DNA of 64,000 nucleotides, taken from Arthrobacter sp. ISL-28. Lineage in GTDB: Bacteria; Actinomycetota; Actinomycetes; Actinomycetales; Micrococcaceae. Positions within the stretch are counted from its first letter, which is position 1. Each line of letters opens with the position of its first letter. The notes under the pieces were generated by a model, which saw nothing but the letters and a program-made list of their open reading frames with translations, had not been told where the DNA came from and did no database searches. The position numbers were made by a program, and so were the translations under genes. The stretch lies in NCBI RefSeq assembly GCF_018613875.1, contig NZ_JAGGPJ010000002.1, positions 146,388 through 210,387 on the forward strand. The letters run 5' to 3'. This document shows positions 1-9,058 of this stretch, piece by piece.

Positions 1-1169
1 CACAGCGGCATCGAAACGTTGGTGTAGCTCATTCCCGTGATGTGGGCTACTACCGGCCCCCCGGCGTCACCTGTCACTTGTGCCGAGAGGAACGGTACCC
101 ACCTTAATAAAGGGGCAACGATTAGTTCCGCGGCGGTCGGATAGCTATCCGGGATCTCGCCCCACAGCGAAGTCTCACGGCTAAGCATCTCGAAGGAGTC
201 AAAATCGAACGAGGCAAGCGTTGCCTCTGGCGCGCCAGCTTCAATCGCCGCCGCTCCTGTTCCGTCCCCTCTGAGTAAATCAAGCGTGGGGAACACCGTA
301 ACCATCAGCACCACTGCACCTACCGGAATCCACCTGGTCGATGGACGCTGGACCAGCCAGGCACCGACGACTGCAACGAGAAAGCTGCCGGTCAGAAACC
401 TCGAGCCGATGAGGGGGTTGGAGGCCACGAACCCGGCTACAAAGGCTATGGCGATGAGTAAGCGAGGAACTTCGTAACCCACTCGACGGGCGTAAATCGC
501 AAATGCAGGTACAAATATCGCTCCCGCGGTGGAGATGAAATATAAGGTGCCTATTGCCGGAATGTCTGCAAGGTTAATTAGTTGGCTACTAAAAGCCGAA
601 CGGCCTGAGAACATAGCCGTCCCCATTGTGGCAACGAAAACAACGGTGGCCGCTGACTGCACGAGGATTAGGATTTTCAGCCGGCTAAGCAGGACCGATT
701 TTGTTTTCTCAGCTGGCTCGTCGAGAGCCCAAGGCGTTGATGCATCGTTCTTACGGCGTAGCGTATACCCCGCGAAAGCGGCCACACATCCGAAAATAAC
801 GCTCCATTGAGCAGAGTCAACGATATCAGCGCCGAAGAGTCCGCCCCAAGGAAATGTGCCCTTTGCAAGCTGGAATGCCGGAGCCAGGCCCATGAAAATA
901 TATGTCCAGGTCCAGAATATGGCCCATGCAAGACTCCATGTTTTCTTGGCAACCAAAAACACCAAGATCAAGCCAGGAAGAACAGCCAATGCCACGGCTT
1001 TAGCAATAACGGCTTGCGGCCATGTGAATCCGTTCAGGAGACCATAGGTGGCGGATGATGAAAGCCATCCCACCACAATGATGGTCGCAGCGAGCGGCAA
1101 AATCCTAGGGCGAAGCCGTAGGGTCCGGTTGACGCCTTCCGTTCCGTGGGACTCGGAGGGCAAACTCAC
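1..1169 (-). CDS. O-antigen polymerase-like membrane protein (partial, runs off left edge)
   Basis: I translated this frame by hand; it is open from a GTG at 1169 to the window edge with no stop, so the C-terminus is missing. It has a short basic N-terminus (about 25 residues), then many hydrophobic segments separated by short loops, and a larger polar stretch around the motif RGDGTG. Hydrophobic pattern and position beside a flippase and two glycosyltransferases suggest a Wzy-type repeat-unit polymerase, but these proteins have little sequence conservation and I see no diagnostic motif. The GTG overlaps the TGA of the upstream glycosyltransferase by 4 bp (GTGA), implying translational coupling within one leftward operon. 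It could instead be another polytopic polysaccharide protein. Confidence 0.6.
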   Translation of the reverse strand, partial: MSLPSESHGTEGVNRTLRLRPRILPLAATIIVVGWLSSSATYGLLNGFTWPQAVIAKAVALAVLPGLILVFLVAKKTWSLAWAIFWTWTYIFMGLAPAFQLAKGTFPWGGLFGADIVDSAQWSVIFGCVAAFAGYTLRRKNDASTPWALDEPAEKTKSVLLSRLKILILVQSAATVVFVATMGTAMFSGRSAFSSQLINLADIPAIGTLYFISTAGAIFVPAFAIYARRVGYEVPRLLIAIAFVAGFVASNPLIGSRFLTGSFLVAVVGAWLVQRPSTRWIPVGAVVLMVTVFPTLDLLRGDGTGAAAIEAGAPEATLASFDFDSFEMLSRETSLWGEIPDSYPTAAELIVAPLLRWVPFLSAQVTGDAGGPVVAHITGMSYTNVSMPL

Positions 1170-1996
1170 GAGGCACCACGTTGCTTTACTGGCGTCCCGA
1201 AATTATGGGCCTGTCCCCGCCATCTGCGACGTACGGTGGGAATGGGCGCCAGCAGCAATTCCGGGTAGCGAAAGTAGAAGCGGGACGCCGAGGCTATTTC
1301 CCTGATCCAAGGCTGAATTCGAAACGCTTTGGTCTCCCGCTTCCAGGCATGGACCCATGAAACGCCGGGGACCACGATAACCTCTTGCCCGCGAGTCCAG
1401 GCGTCCAGTCCAAATGCGTGATCCTCGTAATAAAGGAAATACCTTTCGTCCCATCCGCCGGCGCTTCGGATCCGTTCCGTTTCACCGCACACGGCGGCGC
1501 CCATAGCCCACGCAACGTACGTAGGTCCATGTGAAGTGTCAGGAAGGTAGCCCTCCACTGAACTGCCAGGCAGTGTTATGCCGCGATGCGCCAGCTTATC
1601 CACGAAAAAGGGCAACCCTCGTCCGTTTGGCTGGATCGTCCCGTCAGGATTCCTCAGTTGGGGACATACAATGGCGTCACGCTCACTGATGATGCGTTCC
1701 AGAACCTCGAACGACGAGGCATCAACTTTTACGTCTGGATTGACGAAAGCAACGTACGCGCTTCGCGCTGCCTTCAGCCCGATGTTGTTGGCCCGGCTGA
1801 AACCTACATTTTGGCCAAGGCGGATAACTTCGGCACCCAGTCCTTCTGCGAATTCTGGCCCACCGTCGGAGGAGTTGTTGTCGACGACGATCCACTGTGC
1901 GCCGTGCTTTTCTGTCCCCTCCCACCACGTACGCAGCTCCTCGCGGTTGTTGTAGGTGACGGTGATCAAGGTCCATGCGGACGCGTCATGCTTCAA
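1166..1996 (-). CDS. Family 2 glycosyltransferase
   Basis: A 276-residue GT-A fold transferase. The N-terminus has the GT2 start TLITVTYNNREEL, then VVDNNSSDGG and NVGFSRANNIGL, the nucleotide-sugar binding pattern seen in rhamnosyltransferase-like GT2 enzymes; FVNPDV stands where the metal-binding DxD-type motif sits. DERYFLYYEDHAFGLD resembles the FLYxED(x)D region near the catalytic base. No membrane segments, so probably a cytoplasmic enzyme adding a sugar to a lipid-linked repeat unit. Its start overlaps the end of the upstream GT2 gene by 11 bp and its stop overlaps the next start by 4 bp. Donor sugar cannot be read from sequence. Confidence 0.88.
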   Translation of the reverse strand: MKHDASAWTLITVTYNNREELRTWWEGTEKHGAQWIVVDNNSSDGGPEFAEGLGAEVIRLGQNVGFSRANNIGLKAARSAYVAFVNPDVKVDASSFEVLERIISERDAIVCPQLRNPDGTIQPNGRGLPFFVDKLAHRGITLPGSSVEGYLPDTSHGPTYVAWAMGAAVCGETERIRSAGGWDERYFLYYEDHAFGLDAWTRGQEVIVVPGVSWVHAWKRETKAFRIQPWIREIASASRFYFRYPELLLAPIPTVRRRWRGQAHNFGTPVKQRGAS

Positions 1997-2960
1997 CCGT
2001 GAACTCCTTTAGGGCAGGGGCCAGGACAGAGGCGACAAGGATGGCTGCGACGCGCATTCGTGAACAACGTCCGCGGACGAAGGCGCGCGCGCAAAGAAGG
2101 GCCAAACGAGGTGTAGAACGGCCGGACGCGAATGCCTCCAGCACCTCACCCTCGCGGGGCGGCACAGCGTCAAGGCGTTCCAGTGCCAGCCTGCACATGT
2201 TCACCCGCCACTGCCACCTGTGATTGACCACATAATGAGCCGCCGCAGTGATCCCAGCGGATCGCCGCCAGAGCTTGACCGCACGAAGCAGGGGATTCCG
2301 GTCCATTTCCTCGCCAATGACGTTCGCTCCATGCTGGTGGTAATCCTGAACGACGTCCGGAACAGTCAGGATTCCCTTATCAAGGGCTGCACACAGCCCC
2401 AGCCAGTGATCGTGGTACGCCACATCGGTAGCCGCCGGAAAAGGCAGGGCTATTTGGAGAAGATCAGAGCGGAACACGGCCAGGGCGCCACTGATGACAT
2501 TATCCAGAAGCAGTTCTTCGACGTTGAAAAAGCCGCGACTGGTCTCCCCCAGCACTTTCTGGTCCTCGCCGGCTAACCGCGTACCCACGATCCGCGCCTG
2601 GCCTGATACGAGGGACGCGTTGTCGAGGTGGTCAAGCAAGACATTCAGCTTTTCCTCGTACCAGAAGTCATCCTGGTCGGACAGGGCCACCCACTGGGCA
2701 GCAGGAGGCACCAGACAAAGTATGCGTTCGAAGTTCCGATAGAAACCAACCCGATTTCCGAATTCGTGGACAACGAACCTAGAGTCGTGCTCGGCCAACC
2801 TTCGAATGTGCTCGGCGGTGGCAGTGTCAGTGCCGTCTATTCCTATGATGCAGGTCCAATCCGCAACGGTCTGGCCTGCAATGGAGGCTATTTGTTTCTC
2901 CAGCAGGGCAAGGTCAGGTTTGTACACTGCCAGGCAAATGGCGCCATTCTTATCCTGCAC
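1986..2960 (-). CDS. Family 2 glycosyltransferase (DQDDFW type)
   Basis: About 324 residues if started at the GTG at 2960, which puts AICLAVYKPD at the N-terminus as expected for GT2 enzymes; the longest frame begins with a TTG at 3023 but its first 21 residues do not look like the family. Key motifs: SIAGQT near residue 30, GFYRNFERIL, and LSDQDDFWYEEKL, the signature acidic cluster of a large rhamnosyltransferase-like group. Later YHDHWLGL and VQDYHQHGANV match the acceptor side of the same family. It overlaps the end of the flippase gene by 11 bp and the next glycosyltransferase by 11 bp, so the four leftward genes look like one transcript. Substrate unknown. Confidence 0.87.
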   Translation of the reverse strand: MQDKNGAICLAVYKPDLALLEKQIASIAGQTVADWTCIIGIDGTDTATAEHIRRLAEHDSRFVVHEFGNRVGFYRNFERILCLVPPAAQWVALSDQDDFWYEEKLNVLLDHLDNASLVSGQARIVGTRLAGEDQKVLGETSRGFFNVEELLLDNVISGALAVFRSDLLQIALPFPAATDVAYHDHWLGLCAALDKGILTVPDVVQDYHQHGANVIGEEMDRNPLLRAVKLWRRSAGITAAAHYVVNHRWQWRVNMCRLALERLDAVPPREGEVLEAFASGRSTPRLALLCARAFVRGRCSRMRVAAILVASVLAPALKEFTVEA

Positions 2961-4371
2961 GAAGCACCGCCGCCCGCCGGAGATAACCGGCAACCTGCCT
3001 TCGGCGCAAACAGGTGAGTGCAACGAGGAGCCCCAGGGACAGGAGCATCAGTGGCCCGGCGTTGTCTGCCAACAAAAGTCCGGTCAGGGTAAGAGTCACT
3101 ACCACGGCAAACTCCGGAAGAAGCTTCAGCACCGGGATCTCGATCTCACTGCGCCCGCGCCGGATCCATATGCTCATAAACAGTTGGAAGACGTGGAACA
3201 AGGGTACCGCTAGGGCCAGAATCCTGATGTCTCGGGGCAAACCGGCAAGTACTGAAATGATCACTAGCAACAATGCGACGCTTGCGGAAATGGGGGTCGT
3301 TACGGCGAGGACAGATGTTCTCCCGGAAATGAAAACAAGGTGAATATTGGCAAGGTAGGCCGTCATGAACGGGGTGCCCAACGCCACGATAAGCGCAACC
3401 TGAGTGACTGGGAATCCAACGGCGAGTGGGCCAGCTACGAAAGGAACGACGACGGGAGCAAGAGCAGCGAAACCGCATACTACAACCACCACCATCAGCA
3501 TCATGGTCCTGTATGACGACCACAACACATCGCCACGAGATTCTGTTGGCGTCCGGTAGATCATGGGAGCCCACGCGTTGTTGACCGCACCCAGCAGCAT
3601 CATAGGAGCTGAACCGATGAGTAAACCGAGCTGGAGGCCGCCTGCAGCCTCAAGGCCGGCGAGGCGGGAAGTCCCAGCCACGAGCAGTAGGGCCAGAAAG
3701 CTTAGGGCCATTTGATGCGGAATTGTGGGTAACCCAATACCGAGGCTCTTTACAAACTCCAGCCGGTTGAATTGCGGGCGCTGCCGCGCCAAGCACAGTG
3801 CGAGCGCGACGGCCCCCACGCCGAAGTGAATTGCGGATAAGCCGCTTAGGTACGTTTGCGCAGTCCGCTCGATATTTAGCATCAGTACGAGTCCCGCTGA
3901 TGGCCCCAGCACCGAAGCTGCCACCCCCAGCAACACAAAACTGGCCACTTGCTGCTCAGCGCGGAAAAAGGACTGAGCATTCTGAAGAAATGCCAAGCCA
4001 AGGCACGATATGAGTGGGTATATCAGGACGCCCGGACTTGCCCCATGCAGGATGGCAGGACCCCACAGCGGCAACAGCAGCAGCGCAAAACCAAATAATC
4101 CAATGGCGCAACCAGCGCCCGCCAGGACAGTCGCGGTTGCACCGGAGCTGCCAGATTCTTCCAGGATGGCCTGGCGTGTTATGGAAGCAGCCAATCCTAA
4201 AGTAAGGATCACTATCCCGAATTGGAACAGGGATATGGAGACAGCGACGGCGCCGTAGGACTCAGGTCCCAAGATGCGGGTTACGAACGGCGTAGCCACA
4301 AAATTCATCAAGATGGGCGCAATCGAAACCGACGCGTAGACCAATCCTTGACCAAGGAAACGGTTATTCAC
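2950..4371 (-). CDS. Wzx-type polysaccharide flippase (MOP superfamily)
   Basis: About 473 residues and roughly 12 to 14 hydrophobic segments over the full length, the size and layout of lipid-linked oligosaccharide flippases. The N-terminus (QGLVYASVSIAPILMNFVAT followed by PFVTRILGPESYG) has the 'R-LGPExYG' sequence typical of the Polysacc_synt family. It would move undecaprenyl-linked repeat units across the membrane for the polymerase encoded at the end of this operon. Start: I prefer the GTG at 4371 (NNRFLGQG follows); a TTG two codons upstream at 4377 is equally open and neither has a strong ribosome site. It is the first gene of the leftward operon, divergent from pseB. Confidence 0.88.
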   Translation of the reverse strand: MNNRFLGQGLVYASVSIAPILMNFVATPFVTRILGPESYGAVAVSISLFQFGIVILTLGLAASITRQAILEESGSSGATATVLAGAGCAIGLFGFALLLLPLWGPAILHGASPGVLIYPLISCLGLAFLQNAQSFFRAEQQVASFVLLGVAASVLGPSAGLVLMLNIERTAQTYLSGLSAIHFGVGAVALALCLARQRPQFNRLEFVKSLGIGLPTIPHQMALSFLALLLVAGTSRLAGLEAAGGLQLGLLIGSAPMMLLGAVNNAWAPMIYRTPTESRGDVLWSSYRTMMLMVVVVVCGFAALAPVVVPFVAGPLAVGFPVTQVALIVALGTPFMTAYLANIHLVFISGRTSVLAVTTPISASVALLLVIISVLAGLPRDIRILALAVPLFHVFQLFMSIWIRRGRSEIEIPVLKLLPEFAVVVTLTLTGLLLADNAGPLMLLSLGLLVALTCLRRRQVAGYLRRAAVLRAG

Positions 4372-4676
4372 TGCCAATCAAACCCGCTATATAGGCAACG
4401 GCATGCCGTTCGACTGCACATACTGCCGATACCCAAGAAATCCCCCACCCCTCCCATGCAGACCACACGCTTAACGCCCACTACGCGCCATCGAACAAGG
4501 TTAGCAGGCAAGGACTTCTCCGTCCGATAGTGAAGCACACGTGCAAATCTCTGATAGCGGCTCATGTAGGCTTGCCGTTAAAATTCTGCCGGTTACTGCA
4601 TGATGTGCCGCAGGCCAAACAGATATATCGCAGGACATTGCATAGATGCCGCTGCCTGAGTCAACAGGGGGATGCC
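4372..4676. promoter_or_regulatory. Divergent promoter region between the flippase and pseB; contains a 14-bp palindrome
   Basis: No gene is evident in these 305 bases. At 4397-4410 lies the perfect palindrome AACGGCATGCCGTT, next to TATATA read leftward (about 4388-4393), which could be the -10 of the flippase operon. This makes it a candidate operator. No convincing sigma-70 pair was found for the rightward pseB transcript. A short frame at 4368-4565 on the minus strand has no family resemblance and is taken as noise. Confidence 0.4.
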
Positions 4677-5672
4677 TTGAACGCGCTTAAAGATGCTTCC
4701 GTGCTTATCACCGGAGGCACCGGCTCGCTGGGGAAGGCCCTCATCCGCGAACTGCTGGACAGCGACCAGGTGGCTCGGCTGGTGGTTTTCAGCAGAGATG
4801 AGCTAAAGCAGTTAGAGGTCCGCAGGATGTTCGACGATGATCCGCGGCTGCGCTGGTTTATAGGCGACATCCGGGACCGTAAACGTTTGGATCGCGCGCT
4901 TCACGGAATCGACTACGTCATCCACGCAGCTGCGTTGAAGCAGGTAGATACCGCAGAGTACAACCCTTTCGAATATGTGGAAACCAATGTCCGAGGTTCG
5001 CAAAACGTCATCGATGCCTCGATAGACGCCGGCGTGAAGAAAGTCGTTGCTCTATCCACCGACAAGGCATCCAGCCCCATCAATCTGTACGGCGCAACCA
5101 AGTTGTGCGCTGATCGGATGTTCATTTCAGCCAACCATTACGCGGCTTCTTACGAGACCCGGTTTTCTGTGGTGCGCTACGGCAATGTCATGGGTTCTAG
5201 GGGCAGCATTGTCCCGATTTGGAAGCAACTGGCGTCCGAAGGCCGTTCCCTTCCAATCACGGATTCCCGCATGACGCGCTTCTGGATCACCCTCCCGCAA
5301 GCGGTGGATTTCGTGCTCGACTCATTCGACATGATGCATGGTGGCGAGCTCTACGTCCCAAAAATCCCCTCCATGCGCGTCGCTGACCTTGCTGAGGCAA
5401 TCGCTCCCGGATCGGCCACCCATGAAATCGGCATCCGCCCGGGGGAAAAACTTCATGAAGAAATGATTGCCCTTGATGATGCCCGGCGCACGCTCCTCCT
5501 CGACACACGCTATGTTGTCATGCCGCACGTCAGCGGCTGGGGATTCATACCACCCCTTGAAGGTATTCAGATGCCCGAGGAGTTTTGCTTCCAGTCGCAT
5601 ACCAACGATGAGTGGCTTGATGTGGACCAGTTGCGGGATCTCATCGCTGACGAAGAGATGGCCGGCCGTTGA
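4677..5672 (+). CDS. pseB: UDP-N-acetylglucosamine 4,6-dehydratase (inverting), PseB-like
   Basis: A 331-residue extended SDR enzyme that would convert UDP-GlcNAc to UDP-2-acetamido-2,6-dideoxy-L-arabino-hexos-4-ulose, step one of pseudaminic acid synthesis. Seen: the NAD-binding ITGGTGSLG at residues 11-19, HAAALKQVD, and STDKASSPINLYGATK, where the TDK(A) and YxxxK residues correspond to the PseB/FlaA1 active site. RPGEKLHEEMI near the C-terminus is also typical. I chose the TTG at 4677 (LNALKDASVL) with GGGGGAT just upstream; the frame stays open to an ATG at 4530 but those 49 residues look unlike the family. Stop overlaps pseC by 4 bp. Confidence 0.93.
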   Translation: MNALKDASVLITGGTGSLGKALIRELLDSDQVARLVVFSRDELKQLEVRRMFDDDPRLRWFIGDIRDRKRLDRALHGIDYVIHAAALKQVDTAEYNPFEYVETNVRGSQNVIDASIDAGVKKVVALSTDKASSPINLYGATKLCADRMFISANHYAASYETRFSVVRYGNVMGSRGSIVPIWKQLASEGRSLPITDSRMTRFWITLPQAVDFVLDSFDMMHGGELYVPKIPSMRVADLAEAIAPGSATHEIGIRPGEKLHEEMIALDDARRTLLLDTRYVVMPHVSGWGFIPPLEGIQMPEEFCFQSHTNDEWLDVDQLRDLIADEEMAGR

Positions 5673-6802
5673 TTCCCTACGGGCGGCAATCCATCAGCGA
5701 CGAAGATATCGAAGCTGTTGTCCAAGCCCTCAAAAGCGACTGGCTGACAACCGGACCGGCCGTTGAAGCCTTCGAAGTCGCTATAGCGCGAACGGCGCAA
5801 GCCAAATACTCGGTATCGGTTACGTCCGGAACGGCTGCTCTTCACGTTGCCTACAGCGCGCTCGGTCTGGCTCAAGGCGACGAGATTGTCACGTCTCCCT
5901 TAACTTTCGTGGCTACCGCTTCAACAGCCATACTCCTAGGTGCAAGGGTACGTTTTGCTGACATCGATCCCGATACCGGTAATCTGGACCCGGCCGCTGC
6001 GGAATCCGAGATAAACAGTCGAACACGTGCCATCACCGCCGTCGATTACGCTGGACTTCCAACCAAGATCAGCGACTTCAGGTCAATCACGAGTCGTAAT
6101 CGGCACGTTCTCCTCATCCAGGACGCTGCCCATTCCATTGGATCCCTCCATAGCGGCAAACCTGTAGGGTCACAGGCCGACTTGACTACGTTTTCATTCT
6201 TCCCGACCAAAAACCTCACTACGGCAGAGGGCGGGGCGGTTGTTACCAACGACGACGACCTGGCCAGAAATTGTCGGCGCTTTAAAAATCACGGACTCGT
6301 CCGGGATCTTGACAGCCTACGCGAGCATGACATCGGCCCCTGGCACCAGGAAGTTCACAACTTCGGGCTTAATTACAGATTGCCCGACGTGCTGGCGGCG
6401 CTCGGGTTCAGCCAACTTCAGCGGCTCGAGGACTTCAAGGCTAAAAGGCAGCGGGTCTTCGATTTCTACACGGAGTCGATGCAGGGGATCGATGGACTCA
6501 AACTGCCATCGCACATTCCAGGAACAGAACCCATGTGGCACCTGTATCCCATCCGCGTGCCCGCTTCTCGCCGTCGCGCGATATTTGAGCGGCTGCGGGC
6601 ATCGGGAATCGGCGTCCAGGTAAACTACATCCCGGTCTATTGGCACCCTGTTTTCGAAGACTTGGGCTATAAGCGCGGCTTGTGCCCCGAAGCAGAGCGG
6701 TTCTACACTGAGGAAATTTCGTTGCCGATGCATACGGACCTCAAGCACAGCGAGCTGGAGATGATTACTGAGGCGGTTCGGAAAGCTGTCCGATATGCAT
6801 AG
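5669..6802 (+). CDS. pseC: UDP-4-amino-4,6-dideoxy-N-acetyl-L-altrosamine aminotransferase, PseC-like
   Basis: A 377-residue PLP-dependent aminotransferase of the DegT/DnrJ/EryC1 family, expected to transfer an amino group from glutamate to C4 of the PseB product. Opening IPYGRQSISDEDI and SDWLTTGP match PseC. The cofactor site is visible: SGTAALHVA, QDAAHSIGS (aspartate for the PLP nitrogen), and FFPTKNLTTAEGGAV, whose lysine would form the Schiff base. GLNYRLPDVLAALG is the conserved substrate-side motif. TTG start overlaps the pseB stop (TTGA). Length is normal for the family. The role assignment leans on its position directly after pseB. Confidence 0.92.
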   Translation: MIPYGRQSISDEDIEAVVQALKSDWLTTGPAVEAFEVAIARTAQAKYSVSVTSGTAALHVAYSALGLAQGDEIVTSPLTFVATASTAILLGARVRFADIDPDTGNLDPAAAESEINSRTRAITAVDYAGLPTKISDFRSITSRNRHVLLIQDAAHSIGSLHSGKPVGSQADLTTFSFFPTKNLTTAEGGAVVTNDDDLARNCRRFKNHGLVRDLDSLREHDIGPWHQEVHNFGLNYRLPDVLAALGFSQLQRLEDFKAKRQRVFDFYTESMQGIDGLKLPSHIPGTEPMWHLYPIRVPASRRRAIFERLRASGIGVQVNYIPVYWHPVFEDLGYKRGLCPEAERFYTEEISLPMHTDLKHSELEMITEAVRKAVRYA

Positions 6803-6832
6803 CGTCGGACCGACGGTAAATTTGGGGGCTTT

Positions 6833-7567
6833 GTGAGTCGCCGGGTAGTGGCCATTGTCCAGGCCCGAATGACGTCCACACGATTGCCTGGCAAGGTCCT
6901 CATGCCGCTGGCAGGCAGACCCATCCTGGACTGGGTATTCCGTGCTGGACAGAGCAGCTCGGAAATCGATGAAGTTGTCTTGGCCACGTCTGTGGATGCC
7001 AGTGACGATGTGCTTGAACGTTTTGCTTCCAGCCGGGGCATCACCTGTGTGCGAGGGGCCCTTGACGATGTTCTCGGGCGATTTCTGCTCGCTGCCGATG
7101 CGGTGAATGCAGATGCTGTGGTTAGGCTGACGGCTGATTGTCCTTTGCTGGATCCGGCACTGATCGACTCCGTCGCCGGCCTCTGGCGCCGCAATATGAG
7201 CACGGATTATGTATCTACTACCTTGCAGCGTTCGCTTCCCCGTGGCCTGGACGTTGAATGTGTCAGGGCAGGTGCTCTGAGATCCGTGGATGCCGTAGCC
7301 CGCGGCTATCACCGCACTCACGTTACGAGCCTTCTGTACGCTGCGGAGTCCAGATTCTCTCGTCTCGGCCTGGTAACCCAGCCGGATTGCTCGCACTATC
7401 GGGTAACCGTCGATACTCCTTTGGATCTGGAGGCCCTCCGCGCGATAACGGACCAAACGGGGGATCGGATCGTTCCATGGCGCGAACTCATTCAAATTCT
7501 TGGTGATCGTCCGGGCATCCCCGCGATAAACGGCAGCGTGAGGCAGAAGGAAATAGTTGAGGGTTAG
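6833..7567 (+). CDS. pseF: CMP-sugar cytidylyltransferase, PseF/SpsF family
   Basis: A 244-residue nucleotidyltransferase. IVQARMTSTRLPGKVL at residues 8-23 is the CTP-binding signature of the acylneuraminate cytidylyltransferase/SpsF family; LTADCPLLDP holds the metal-binding aspartate and VTVDTPLDLEALR closes the fold as in SpsF proteins. In a pseudaminic acid pathway it would activate the nonulosonic acid with CMP. GTG start at 6833 with GGGGGC 4-9 bases upstream; 30 bp after pseC and 3 bp before pseG-H. Its usual substrate is made by PseI, which is not encoded in the window. Confidence 0.85.
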   Translation: MSRRVVAIVQARMTSTRLPGKVLMPLAGRPILDWVFRAGQSSSEIDEVVLATSVDASDDVLERFASSRGITCVRGALDDVLGRFLLAADAVNADAVVRLTADCPLLDPALIDSVAGLWRRNMSTDYVSTTLQRSLPRGLDVECVRAGALRSVDAVARGYHRTHVTSLLYAAESRFSRLGLVTQPDCSHYRVTVDTPLDLEALRAITDQTGDRIVPWRELIQILGDRPGIPAINGSVRQKEIVEG

Positions 7568-7570
7568 CCA

Positions 7571-9058
7571 ATGAAGGTTCTCTTTACATGCAATGTCACC
7601 AAGGCCGGTGGGGCGGGTCATTTGATACGTTCGATCGCCTTGGCCGAGCAGGCTCGAACATCGGGACATGAAGTCGTCTTCTGCGGACGCTTTGAGACTG
7701 AATTCGCACAGAAAGTGCTGGCCCTTCGAGGTTTTGACATGAGACCATTCAATGGGCGTTCGGAGGCTCTCGCAGACTTGGCCGCCGCAATGTCTGCTGA
7801 CTTGGTCCATTGTGACGATTACGACGCGGATGAGGACCTCCACGCCTTTCTCTCATCGCGAGGAATACTTCTTTCCAATATGGAAGACGGAACTTTCGGC
7901 GCACGGGCTGCAGACTTCATCCTGGATCCGTCAGCGGGGGCCGAGCGCCTGTACCGATCAAGCGCAGCCTCCGCGACCCATTTGAGGGGGCACGAGTACG
8001 TCCCTCTGCGTGCCAGCGTATGTGCTGCGGCCAAGGCCCGAACGATTAATTTTTCTAGGAGCCGGCCAATCGGGACTCCCTTTCGGGTTCTGCTGATTCT
8101 TGGGGGAACTGACGCTACCGGCTCCACTCAAAAAATGGCTGAGTTATGGGCGCACGCGGTCCCTGATTCGGTCTGTCACGCCATCCTTCCTACCCTGGAG
8201 GAGCGATTCATCGAACAGACCGGATCCTGTCAAATCGAGTGGCTCCCTTCTTCGGAAAACGTTGTCTCACTGTTCTCCGAAGTAGATGCCGCGGTCGCTG
8301 CTGCCGGAACCACCGCTTGGGAGCTGGCAGCCGCCGGGGTTCCCACAGCTTTAGTCACACAGGCCACAAATCAGACGAACAACTACGACTACTTGGTCGG
8401 ACACAACGCTATGTTGGGAATGGGTGATGTGGAGGACCTGCGGGAGAGGTCTGCTGACATCCAACTGATCATGAAACGCCTTCGGGCTGGATGGTCGCCT
8501 CACGACAGTTCTGTACCCAATGCGATGGTCGACCTAGAGGGGTCACAAAGAATTATCTCCGAATGGAATGCCCAGGCTGGTCCCAGGAATCGGATTTCGA
8601 TACGCGAAGCACGCATGAGCGATGCCAGCGTTCTCTTCGATTGGCGGAACGATGAGCAGGTCCGTGCCGTGTCCAGAGACAATGGAACGGTGAGTTGGGA
8701 TGGGCATGTAGCGTGGCTTCGTTCCTCGCTCGACAACCCGCAACGAGAGGTATTTGTCGGTCATATTGGGCCGGAACTGGTTGGCACTGTCCGTTATGAC
8801 CAGTCCAAGGCGGACCCAAGCAGCTGGGAGATATCAATCGCTCTCAATCCCGCGCACCGTGGGAGGGGGCTGGGCACCCCGCTGCTGGCCCAGGCCGAAG
8901 CTCTTCTGGGCCAGATGCTGAAAGCCCCGTTCGTTTCAAGAGCCGTTGTCAGGGCGGACAACTACGCGTCCAACCGCCTATTCGACACCAACGGATACAG
9001 CAAGGACCCGGTCACCGATTCTGATGGGTTCTTTGCTTGGTGTAGAAAGGTCAGCTGA
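7571..9058 (+). CDS. Fused UDP-sugar hydrolase (PseG) and GNAT N-acetyltransferase (PseH)
   Basis: A 495-residue two-domain protein. Residues about 1-330 are PseG-like: the catalytic GxGHxxR motif is present as GAGHLIRS, and AAGTTAWELAAAGVP is the nucleotide-binding motif of the GT28-like fold; the domain would remove UDP from the diacetamido sugar. Residues about 337-495 form a GNAT domain starting ISIREARMSD, with FDWRNDEQVR (the WRN motif of PseH-like transferases) and an acetyl-CoA loop HRGRGLG. PseH acetylates the 4-amino group immediately before PseG acts, so the fusion joins consecutive steps. PseG and PseH are more usually separate. The stop codon shares one base with the next small frame. 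Confidence 0.9.
   Translation: MKVLFTCNVTKAGGAGHLIRSIALAEQARTSGHEVVFCGRFETEFAQKVLALRGFDMRPFNGRSEALADLAAAMSADLVHCDDYDADEDLHAFLSSRGILLSNMEDGTFGARAADFILDPSAGAERLYRSSAASATHLRGHEYVPLRASVCAAAKARTINFSRSRPIGTPFRVLLILGGTDATGSTQKMAELWAHAVPDSVCHAILPTLEERFIEQTGSCQIEWLPSSENVVSLFSEVDAAVAAAGTTAWELAAAGVPTALVTQATNQTNNYDYLVGHNAMLGMGDVEDLRERSADIQLIMKRLRAGWSPHDSSVPNAMVDLEGSQRIISEWNAQAGPRNRISIREARMSDASVLFDWRNDEQVRAVSRDNGTVSWDGHVAWLRSSLDNPQREVFVGHIGPELVGTVRYDQSKADPSSWEISIALNPAHRGRGLGTPLLAQAEALLGQMLKAPFVSRAVVRADNYASNRLFDTNGYSKDPVTDSDGFFAWCRKVS

Noticed and set aside
1586..2002. Plus-strand frames over the glycosyltransferases
   Set aside because: Shadow frames of clear GT2 genes.
6317..7843. 508-codon minus-strand frame
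   Set aside because: Antisense to pseC, pseF and the start of pseG-H; no motifs.
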